From: an uncultured Sutterella sp.
GTDB taxonomy: Bacteria > Pseudomonadota > Gammaproteobacteria > Burkholderiales > Burkholderiaceae_F
Length of the DNA stretch: 64,000 nt
Assembly: GCA_900545335.1 (NCBI GenBank)
Contig: UQYP01000010.1
Span: 23,875 to 87,874, forward strand
Direction of reading: 5' to 3'
In this document: positions 35,500 to 42,425 of the stretch, piece by piece
Layout: every line of letters starts with the position of its first letter
Numbering within the stretch: position 1 is the stretch's first letter
Program-made: the position numbers and the translations under genes
Notes under the pieces: model-generated
What the model saw: the letters and a program-made list of their open reading frames with translations, nothing else
Database searches by the model: none
What the model was told of the DNA's origin: nothing

Positions 35500-35597
35500 A
35501 TCGTCATCATGCACATTCGCATTTCAAAAGCACAGTCAGCACCACTCGACCGTGATGCGGCCGTGGCTGAAAGTGTGTTCTGATGCGTTAAGTGCAT
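35490..35597 (-). CDS. Met-rich leader peptide of the metNIQ operon
   Basis: 35 codons, ATG at 35597 with AGGA eight bases before it. The start MHLTHQNTL is ordinary, but residues 26-33 read MRMCMMTM, five Met codons out of eight, directly before the final Val-Leu-stop. The stop lies in the loop of hairpin A. In amino-acid operons such peptides (his, trp, leu, ilv) sense charged tRNA for the cognate amino acid; here the operon imports methionine, so codon and function agree. No protein role is expected. Confidence 0.7.
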   Translation of the reverse strand: MHLTHQNTLSATAASRSSGADCAFEMRMCMMTMVL

Positions 35598-35646
35598 GGT
35601 TAATTCCTGTACTCTAAAAAGTAGAAATCTCGAAAGAGATGGTCTT

Positions 35647-35675
35647 AGGTTAGAGAAGTCATAAGGATAGTTCAA
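35647..35675 (-). promoter_or_regulatory. Candidate promoter of the met leader
   Basis: Minus strand: TTGAAC at 35675-35670, 17-base spacer, TAACCT at 35652-35647. Fair -35, weak -10. It lies 50 bases before the leader-peptide start. Confidence 0.4.
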
Positions 35676-35785
35676 GAGGCAAACCGAAAATATTTCCCGG
35701 TTCTGAGTTTAAATACTTAGTTTGTGCCGGTCATTACTTAAGTATTTTGATTTAGACGAAAGTCGAAAATTAAAATCAATTGAGC

Positions 35786-35824
35786 AAAAAAACGGGAGTG
35801 TTGAAAACCCTTCCAACACTCCCG
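35786..35824 (-). terminator. Terminator of glnS
   Basis: Perfect 11-bp stem CGGGAGTGTTG / CAACACTCCCG with a 10-base loop. On the minus strand it is followed by seven T (35792-35786). 23 bases after the glnS stop. Confidence 0.9.
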
Positions 35825-35846
35825 AGGATATTAGATCAGCAAGAAA

Positions 35847-37925
35847 TTATTTTTTCATGCGATTTTCTTTCAAACCGACAGACAGGTTAAAGACCGGATG
35901 TTCGGCCGTGTGATCAACGCGGTCAGCAACAAAGTAACCCGTGCGTTCCAATTGGAACTTTTCATCGGGCAGGGCTTGGGCCAAAGCCGGTTCAATAAAG
36001 CCCTTAACCACTTTGAGGCTATCGGGATTTAAAAGCGTACGATAGTCGGCATCCACGGCATCAGGCTGTGCGACAGCAAAGAGTCGGTCATAAAGGCGGA
36101 ACTCTGCTTCAACCGCAGTCTTGGCATCCACGAAATGGATGGCCGCCTTGGTCTTAACTGCTTCAGAGCCTGCGCTGCCGCTCTTTGTTTCGGGCAGGTA
36201 GCGGCAGTGAACAGCCACCACTTTACCGTTTTCGTCTTTATCCACCGAGGTCGGCACGACAACATAGGCGTAGCGCAGACGCACGGGCTTAGCTTCAGAG
36301 CCATCGGCTGGAATCGTTAAGCGGCGATAGCCCTTGGGAGGCACTTCAGCAAAGTCGCTTTCATCAATCCAAAGTTCACGGGAGAAACTCACCTCACGCG
36401 TACCCAATTCCGGCTTTTGAGGATGGTTCGGTGCCGTGAGCGTTTCGGTTTGATTTTCCGGATAGTTGTCAATAATGAGCTTTAACGGATGAACCACACC
36501 GATGCGGCGCATGGCGCGGCCTTCGAGGTCTTCACGCAGACAGGCTTCCAACACGGAGTAATCAATGAGACCGCCCGCAACACGGGACACACCGCAGCGT
36601 TCAGCAAAAAGCTGAATGGCTTCAGGCGTATAACCTCTTCTACGCAAGCCGAAAATGGTCGGCATACGCGGATCGTCCCAGCCGTTTACGAGGTTTTCCT
36701 TCACTAACTGAATGAGCTTGCGCTTACTCACAACAACGTGCGAGAGGTTCAGACGATTGAATTCGTACTGATGAGAAAGCAGGAAGAAATTGGGACGCAC
36801 AACATCAAGCGCAGCTTGAAGCAGCGGCGTGTAATGTTCGGGCTGCGTCAAAAGCAATGCCCAGAAAGCTTCTGCGCGGATGCCCAATAATTTTTCGGGT
36901 CCAAGGTTATCGCTCCAGGCATCAAGAATTTCAGCCAAAGCTTTTTCAGGCGCACTCAATCCGAGTTTATTGCGGTGCTGATAGCAGGCACGCATAAAGG
37001 CAAGAGCCCGTTCATCTTCACCCTTACTCATCTTAAGCAGGATAGCCTTGGCTTCTTCAAACTGCGGAGCACGCAAAACGGGGATAGAGCGTTCCAGTGC
37101 CCAGTCATAGAATGCGCGCTGATCTTCAAATTCGAGCGTGCAGATGGAGTGCGTAATGTTTTCAAGCGTATCTTCGATCGGGTGAGCGAAGGTGTACATC
37201 GGATAGATGCACCATTTATTGCCCGTGCGGTGATGCTCGGCAAAACGGATACGATAAATCGCCGGGTCACGCAGGTTGATGTTGGGGCTTGCCATATCGA
37301 TTTTGGCACGCACGACCATGGAGCCTTCGGCGTGTTTGCCGTCACGCATTTCACGGAAAAGACGAAGGTTTTCTTCGATCGGGCGGTCACGGTAGGGAGA
37401 GTTCTTACCGGGTTCGGTTAAGGTGCCACGATTGGCATGCATTTCTTCCGGCGTTTGCTCATCGACATAGGCAAAACCGGTCTTTACCAAATGCTCGGCG
37501 CAGTCATACATCCACTGGAAGTAGTCGCTTGCGAAGTAGAGATTGTCTTCCGTGCCGTGCTTCCAGTCAAAGCCCAGCCATTGGACGGATTCTTTGATGG
37601 AGTCTACGTATTCCTGATCTTCCTTGACGGGGTTGGTGTCGTCAAAGCGCATATGGCAGTAGCCGCCGTAATCACGGGCAAGACCGAAATTCAGGCAAAT
37701 ACTTTTAGCATGGCCGATATGCAGATAGCCGTTCGGTTCGGGCGGAAAACGCGTACGAATGCGGGCGGGATCTTCCACGCCGCCTTGAGCCTGCTCACTG
37801 TAAGGAGCAGGATGACCGCACCACAGTCTCGGGCGGTTGGCATTTCGGGCCAAATCTTCATCAATAATGTTTCGAATAAAGTTGGTGACCTGTGCACCGT
37901 TTTCTTTGTTTTCCGTCGTGGACAT
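35847..37925 (-). CDS. glnS: Glutaminyl-tRNA synthetase with an internal insertion
   Basis: 692 residues against about 555 in E. coli. Class I motifs: PPEPNGYLHIGHAKS (HIGH at 69-72) and VVSKRKL (398-404, the KMSKS equivalent). Up to ALERSIPV (about 283) and again from HQYEFNRLNL (385) the sequence follows standard GlnRS; the roughly 100 residues between (RAPQFEEAKAIL to NFFLLS), largely helical in composition, have no counterpart in the E. coli enzyme. The frame is unbroken, so this looks like an inserted domain. The C-terminal anticodon-binding barrels are present. Charges tRNA-Gln. Confidence 0.93.
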   Translation of the reverse strand: MSTTENKENGAQVTNFIRNIIDEDLARNANRPRLWCGHPAPYSEQAQGGVEDPARIRTRFPPEPNGYLHIGHAKSICLNFGLARDYGGYCHMRFDDTNPVKEDQEYVDSIKESVQWLGFDWKHGTEDNLYFASDYFQWMYDCAEHLVKTGFAYVDEQTPEEMHANRGTLTEPGKNSPYRDRPIEENLRLFREMRDGKHAEGSMVVRAKIDMASPNINLRDPAIYRIRFAEHHRTGNKWCIYPMYTFAHPIEDTLENITHSICTLEFEDQRAFYDWALERSIPVLRAPQFEEAKAILLKMSKGEDERALAFMRACYQHRNKLGLSAPEKALAEILDAWSDNLGPEKLLGIRAEAFWALLLTQPEHYTPLLQAALDVVRPNFFLLSHQYEFNRLNLSHVVVSKRKLIQLVKENLVNGWDDPRMPTIFGLRRRGYTPEAIQLFAERCGVSRVAGGLIDYSVLEACLREDLEGRAMRRIGVVHPLKLIIDNYPENQTETLTAPNHPQKPELGTREVSFSRELWIDESDFAEVPPKGYRRLTIPADGSEAKPVRLRYAYVVVPTSVDKDENGKVVAVHCRYLPETKSGSAGSEAVKTKAAIHFVDAKTAVEAEFRLYDRLFAVAQPDAVDADYRTLLNPDSLKVVKGFIEPALAQALPDEKFQLERTGYFVADRVDHTAEHPVFNLSVGLKENRMKK

Positions 37926-38067
37926 ACGATAGTCTCAAAAATGAAGCAGTAAGAAACTTTAAATTTTAATGCTTTTCAATGAACTTGGCTTGAAATTTAT
38001 CGAGGCGGTTCCCAAAGTGACAATCTTTGAGTTGTTCAGTTTGGGATGGTCGTGACCATTTAAGTGA

Positions 38068-38439
38068 TCAGTTGGCATGACGAGCAAGGGCTTCTTTTGT
38101 GACTTTTTCGATGAAATCAAAAATACTGCCTACAACTCGATCGGCGTAACGTTTACGCAGATTTTTTGAGACAACACCATTCAGATCTAAACAACCGTTA
38201 ATCAGATGATGCAGGATTGTTTCCTGTATGTCGTATCTTTCGTTGACAGCTCGATGAATTTCATCGAAGCACATTAAATAGTTTACCTCCTGACGAAGAT
38301 GTATGTTTAGTGCCTCATCTGCCATTTCCAGCCCGAATTCTGCGCAAGACGTGGCATCCCAGTAGCGGTAGATGACGTCGCTGCCCTTGAATCGAAAATC
38401 GTAGTCATGATCGGCAATCCAGGTGACAGACCACCAAAG
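38068..38439 (-). pseudogene. C-terminal remnant of a Fic-family gene, cut by the IS607-type element
   Basis: Frame open from just after a TAG at 38442-38440 to a stop at 38068; an 85-codon part starts at an ATG (38325). The reading IADHDYDFRFKGSDVIYRYWDATSCAEFGLEMADEAL... through LNGVVSKNLRKRYADRVVGSIFDFIE resembles the C-terminal region of Fic (AMP-transferase) proteins after the catalytic core. No Fic motif remains, and the likely 5' part is missing where the transposon begins. I call it a truncated gene; a short expressed protein is possible but unlikely. Confidence 0.55.
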
Positions 38440-38488
38440 CTAGAAACTGCTATAATAAACATATCTAATCCTATCTAATATTATTTAA

Positions 38489-39112
38489 ATGAATCGATTT
38501 TATAGCATAAGCAAAGCAGCAATTGAATTGGGGGTCTCTGTTTCTACTCTGAGACGTTGGGAATCTGAAGGGAAATTAGTTCCTCAACGCACAAAAGGCA
38601 ATCAGCGTAGGTATTCGGCTGAGCAAATTATGGGACTTGCCCGTAAAGTCACTCCCAAACCTGATCGGATCACTTTGGCCTATGCTCGAGTCTCAAGCTC
38701 TGACCAGAAAAAGGACTTAGAAAGACAAAAAACCGTTTTGGAAATGTATTGTGCTGCCCAAGGTTGGAACTTTGAATTCATCAGTGATCTCGGCAGCGGG
38801 ATGAACTATCAAAAAAAGGGATTGCAGTCTTTACTGGAAAAACTCCTTAACGGTAAAATTGAACGCCTGGTGATCACTCACAAAGACCGACTCCTGCGCT
38901 TTGGAGCTGAGCTGATTTTCTCGGTCTGTGAAATGAAAGGGGTTGAAGTGGTGATCATCAATAAGGGGGAAGAAACCTCCTTTGAAGAAGATTTGGCTAA
39001 AGATGTATTGGAAATCATTACTGTGTTTAGCGCCAGACTGTACGGCTCACGCAGTAAAAAGAATCAGAAATTGATTAACGGGATGAAAGAAGCCGTTAAA
39101 GCGGCTCAATAG
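38489..39112 (+). CDS. tnpA: IS607-family transposase (serine recombinase)
   Basis: 207 residues. MerR-like helix-turn-helix at the start (YSISKAAIELGVSVSTLRRWESEGKLVPQRTKGNQRRYS), then a serine-resolvase catalytic domain: LAYARVSSSDQKKDLERQ with the active Ser at 69/70, LVITHKDRLLRFG and VEVVIINKGEE. Full length for IS607 TnpA. Moves the element through a circular intermediate. Appears intact. Confidence 0.95.
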   Translation: MNRFYSISKAAIELGVSVSTLRRWESEGKLVPQRTKGNQRRYSAEQIMGLARKVTPKPDRITLAYARVSSSDQKKDLERQKTVLEMYCAAQGWNFEFISDLGSGMNYQKKGLQSLLEKLLNGKIERLVITHKDRLLRFGAELIFSVCEMKGVEVVIINKGEETSFEEDLAKDVLEIITVFSARLYGSRSKKNQKLINGMKEAVKAAQ

Positions 39113-39129
39113 ACAAAAAGATAAAAGCG

Positions 39130-40251
39130 ATGATTATTCACCGTGCCCATAAAATCGAGCTCATCGTCAATGACAAGCAGGAGCTGTATTTGAAGAAAGC
39201 GGTCGGCTGTGCCCGATTTGCATTTAATTGGGCATTGAATGAATGGATTGAAGAGTACGAAGCATATAAAAAAGATCCGACTCAACCGAAACCGAATCAG
39301 TACCGTATTCGTCGAAAACTCAATGCAATCAAACGCGAGCAGTTTCCGTGGATGATGGAAGTCACCAAGTGTGCGGTTCAGATGGCGATTATTCAGTTAG
39401 GTCAGGCCTTTGCAAATTTTTGGAAAAATCCCGAGCACTTCAAATACCCGAAATTCAAAAAGAAATACGTCTCTGACAGCTTTACGATCAGTAATGATTT
39501 GTTTGAAGTCAAAGGCTCACGCATTCGTATACCGAAATTGGGTTGGGTGCGAATGCGTGAACCGTTGCGATTTAAAGAGGCGAAAATCCTCTGGGCAACG
39601 GTCTCGCGGCGCGGCAAACGGTGGTACGTGAGTCTGTCGTGTGAACTCACCGATCTCAGTCACTTAAAACCGGCTAAAAACCAAGGCACGGTGGGAGTAG
39701 ATCTGGGGGTGAAGTCACTGGCGGTGCTCTCCAATCACAAGAAGTTTGAGGCGTTGCAACCATTAAAGAAAAGTCTGTCAAAACTTCGTCGACTGCAAAG
39801 AAAGCTGGCAAGAAGTCAGAAAGGAAGCAAAAACCGCATCAAATTGGTGCTGGCGATTGGAGATCTTCATCGGAAGATCTTCAATTTCCGGCAAAACGCC
39901 TTACATCAGCTCACGAACTATTTAACCACTCACTTTTCGAGAATCGTGATAGAGGATTTGAATGTGAGCGGGATGCTGAAAAATGGGAAGTTGGCAAGGT
40001 GCATAGCGGACGTGGGATTTTATGAATTCCGTCGTCAGCTGATGTACAAAGCCGAACAAAGGGGCTGTGAGGTGATCGTAGCGGATCGTTTTTATGCAAG
40101 CTCAAAGACGTGTGGTTATTGCGGCGAGAAAAATGAGCAATTAAGACTTTCGGACAGACGATGGAAGTGTCCGTATTGTGGAGCTGAGATCAAAGATCGT
40201 GACTTCAATGCGGCGATTAATTTGAAGAGATATACCGAGCGACCGGGCTGA
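39130..40251 (+). CDS. tnpB: TnpB RNA-guided nuclease (IS607/IS605 OrfB)
   Basis: 373 residues. N-terminal HTH_OrfB domain, RuvC-like nuclease with all three acidic residues: Asp191 in VGVDLGVKSL, Glu275 in IVIEDLNVSGM, Asp358 in DRDFNAAINL. Zinc ribbon CGYCGEKNEQ...CPYCGAE lies between the last two. TnpB proteins cut DNA guided by an omega RNA transcribed from the 3' end of the gene and the element's right end; they help retain the element after excision. All key residues are present, so it is likely active. Confidence 0.95.
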   Translation: MIIHRAHKIELIVNDKQELYLKKAVGCARFAFNWALNEWIEEYEAYKKDPTQPKPNQYRIRRKLNAIKREQFPWMMEVTKCAVQMAIIQLGQAFANFWKNPEHFKYPKFKKKYVSDSFTISNDLFEVKGSRIRIPKLGWVRMREPLRFKEAKILWATVSRRGKRWYVSLSCELTDLSHLKPAKNQGTVGVDLGVKSLAVLSNHKKFEALQPLKKSLSKLRRLQRKLARSQKGSKNRIKLVLAIGDLHRKIFNFRQNALHQLTNYLTTHFSRIVIEDLNVSGMLKNGKLARCIADVGFYEFRRQLMYKAEQRGCEVIVADRFYASSKTCGYCGEKNEQLRLSDRRWKCPYCGAEIKDRDFNAAINLKRYTERPG

Positions 40252-40490
40252 TTTGAATGAGTTCGGCTGTGCCGTGAGTTACACGGTGAACGCCTTTGCC
40301 TGCTGAGAAGGGAGAAAACTCGGAACGTGACCCGAGGCAGGCCTGAAAGATTTTCGCAAGAGAGTATTTCGGTGAGGGATGAGCGCTGACTTCAGAGTGA
40401 TCTGAAGTGAAACTGATCCCAATGATGGAGGAAGAAAAACCCGAAATTGAGTAGGTATTTGCTCATATCTGCTCAATTTCTATTAGGTTT
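40252..40490 (+). ncRNA. Probable omega RNA scaffold / right end of the IS607-type element
   Basis: No gene after tnpB. Two clear hairpins: ACTTCAGA (40389-40396) with TCTGAAGT (40401-40408) around a GTGA loop, and GAAATTGAGTAG (40443-40454) with CTGCTCAATTTC (40469-40480). Position, just after tnpB and before the element boundary, is where TnpB guide RNAs are encoded. Its exact ends and the guide boundary are not determined. Confidence 0.5.
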
Positions 40491-40744
40491 TTTGTAACGG
40501 TTTGGAAAACTCCTCTAAAGCATGACCTTGCCTGAAATTGGTTGACAGCTTTTAAAGCTATGACTGATTTGGTTAACAGGTTTTTCGCTTTTGCCTAATT
40601 CTCTTTACAGACAAAAATCTAAAACCTGATTGGGTTGACACTTTGGAGATCTTTCTCTAAGTGTCTTTTTTATTTTCCCCTCCTTTTCAGTCGGCCCAAA
40701 CATGCTTGATAGGCCCTTGGCCTATCAAACATGGCGGGAGCCCG

Positions 40745-41635
40745 CTATAACGCTCGTTCTTGGTTTGCCTGTTTTCTTTCACTGTACGTTTTCCAATGCC
40801 GTACAGGAACAGCTCCAAAGTCATGCACCTCTGTCGGAGTTTGATAGTCCAAACTCATATGAGGCCGTAGATTGTTGTATGCACTAATAGGAGACACCCG
40901 TTTGTAGCAATCTTCGTAGTCCTTGATCTCTGCTCCGTAAAGCCATTCACTCTTGATAATCCCGTTAACCCTCTCAGCCACAGCATTTTCCAATGGATCA
41001 CCGCTTTCAGTCATTGAGATTTGGATCCCTCGAGACTTTAAGCAGTCAACGTAACCGTAACTGCAATACTGGCAACCCCGATCAGAATGGTGAATCAGCC
41101 CCTTTGCCTCTTCCGGATACGGTAGTGTCTCCAGAGCCATTTGCAAAGCTCTTTGGCAATAAACCGTCTGAAGTGTTGTTCCCAGAGCCCATCCAACAAT
41201 TTTTCTGGAATACAGGTCTGTGATTAACGACAAGTAGCAAACCCTATCGGTCGTTTCAACATAGATCATGTCACTGGCCCAGCCTTGATTGGGAGCACTG
41301 AAGACCTTATCGCGGATCAGGTTGGGATAACGCTTGAAGGGATGATTGGAGTCGGTGTTTTTATAGCGTTTACGACGTTTTATCCGCAACAGCAATCCTT
41401 GTTCTGAGAGCAAATCCAGAAACTTATCTCTACCCGGGAAACTCAGTTGAGATCCGAATTCACGTTTGATGAGAACGTAAAGCTTACGTGAACCGATACG
41501 AGGCATTTGTTGCCTGTAGGCGTGAACAGATTGAATAATCAGCTCATTAAGAGCCTGCTCAGCAAAGTCGTTTTCTTCAATGTGCTTGTAGTAAGACTGT
41601 CGGCTATAACCAAACAGCGCACAGCATTTACCCAA
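40745..41635 (-). CDS. IS3-family transposase OrfB (DDE integrase domain)
   Basis: 296 residues counted from a TTG; the natural product is an OrfAB fusion made by -1 frameshifting at 41692-41686, since the frame upstream (KIWHQTVSWLRSIYPHFGLGK) is open to the slippery site. HTH_21 region, then the rve catalytic core with Asp in GWASDMIYVETT, Asp in LIHHSDRGCQY and Glu in DPLENAVAERVNG. Catalytic part looks intact, but the partner orfA carries a nonsense codon. Confidence 0.9.
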   Translation of the reverse strand: MGKCCALFGYSRQSYYKHIEENDFAEQALNELIIQSVHAYRQQMPRIGSRKLYVLIKREFGSQLSFPGRDKFLDLLSEQGLLLRIKRRKRYKNTDSNHPFKRYPNLIRDKVFSAPNQGWASDMIYVETTDRVCYLSLITDLYSRKIVGWALGTTLQTVYCQRALQMALETLPYPEEAKGLIHHSDRGCQYCSYGYVDCLKSRGIQISMTESGDPLENAVAERVNGIIKSEWLYGAEIKDYEDCYKRVSPISAYNNLRPHMSLDYQTPTEVHDFGAVPVRHWKTYSERKQANQERAL

Positions 41636-41667
41636 ACCAAAGTGAGGATAAATGCTGCGCAGCCAGC

Positions 41668-42081
41668 TTACTGTTTGGTGCCAGATTTTTTTCGGATCGG
41701 GATGTTGAATTGCTGCTCGGCCAGATCAATCATATGGTTGTAAGCCTCGCTGCGAATCTTTTCCAGCTCAAGAGCCTTTTTCAAGCGCTTAAGCTCTTGA
41801 AACTGCTCCTGGGGAGTCATCGCTTTGAACTCTTCATCCGTAAGGTCTTTTGTTTTACGCATGATCTGAGTTTCCTCGATGTAGTGCCCAACCCATTGAT
41901 ACAGAACTTGCGCACCACTGAGACCATAGTGACCGGCAACTTCTTTGGCGTCGAGCCCTTCAGAGAGGAATTCTCTCACAATTCACTCACGATCTTGTTG
42001 AGAAAATCGAGTTTTAAGACCTGTAATTTTTGCACAATACTCTCGATAGGCCGGATCCGTTGAGTCTCTAAAATATGTCAT
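41668..42081 (-). pseudogene. IS3-family orfA with an in-frame nonsense codon
   Basis: From the ATG at 42081 the frame reads MTYFRDSTDPAYREYC... to ...QQDRE, then TGA (41985-41983), then continues in the same frame IVREFLSEGLDAKEVAGHYG and a Leu/Lys-rich coiled coil to 41668. A TGG to TGA change would restore REWIVREFL. The remaining HTH part could restart at the GTG at 41979. The element is thus probably unable to transpose by itself. Confidence 0.75.
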
Positions 42082-42198
42082 TTGACACTCCTTTTCTAAT
42101 CAAAAGGTGTCAACTTTTTTCAGGACAAGACAATGACCTTAAATTTTCTGCAAAATTAAACGATTAACTAAAAAATAATCACTGATCTAAAGTTAAGA

Positions 42199-42390
42199 TC
42201 AGTGCATTTTCTGAATGTGAATAATGTGTTCTTCAGTACCGGAGCAGCCTTTTTTCTTTTTATCCGCAGGACCGCAGGAAGAGCATCCGCAGCCGCAATC
42301 TTCGGCATTGCGATTTTTGATCTTAAAAACCACCACCCAGATCACAGCCAAAACAATCAAAATCAGTAATAGCCAACTGACGCCGTTCAT
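42199..42390 (-). CDS. FeoB-associated Cys-rich membrane protein
   Basis: 63 residues: one N-terminal membrane helix (WLLLILIVLAVIWVVVF), then a short cytoplasmic tail with the cluster CGCGCSSCG, KKKKGC and a His-containing end (EEHIIHIQKMH). This small family is regularly found next to feoB, as here, 35 bases after the feoAB stop on the same strand. Probable accessory in ferrous iron uptake, perhaps metal binding. Confidence 0.85.
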   Translation of the reverse strand: MNGVSWLLLILIVLAVIWVVVFKIKNRNAEDCGCGCSSCGPADKKKKGCSGTEEHIIHIQKMH

Positions 42391-42406
42391 TTTGCCATTT
42401 CCTTAT

Positions 42407-42421
42407 TAAGAATCGTTCTCA
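42407..42421. promoter_or_regulatory. Fur-box-like 15-mer between feoAB and the Cys-rich gene
   Basis: On the minus strand TGAGAACGATTCTTA, 12-13 of 15 positions equal to TGAGAATNATTCTCA. It lies directly upstream of the Cys-rich gene, suggesting a separate iron-regulated promoter there. Confidence 0.45.
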
Positions 42422-42425
42422 ATAA

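Larger units (their letters stand above)
38445..40490 (+). mobile_element. IS607-type insertion sequence (tnpA serine recombinase, tnpB)
   Basis: Two plus-strand genes 17 bases apart, a serine recombinase with MerR-like HTH and a TnpB, followed by about 230 non-coding bases with strong hairpins. IS607 elements lack terminal inverted repeats, so both ends are approximate. The left end lies where the Fic reading frame stops; the right end is near the 40443-40480 hairpin. Confidence 0.8.
40634..42114 (-). mobile_element. IS3-family insertion sequence, orfA damaged
   Basis: About 1.48 kb bounded by an imperfect inverted repeat: GTTGACACTTTGG at the left (from 40634) and GTTGACACCTTTTG on the other strand at the right (42114). 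Two overlapping frames on the minus strand with an A-AAA-AAA slippery heptamer at 41692-41686 joining them by a -1 shift. No obvious target duplication. Confidence 0.8.

Noticed and set aside
35290..35600. SAM riboswitch upstream of metN
   Set aside because: No SAM-I, SAM-II or SAM/SAH-like core could be recognised; the Met-codon peptide and competing hairpins explain the leader better.
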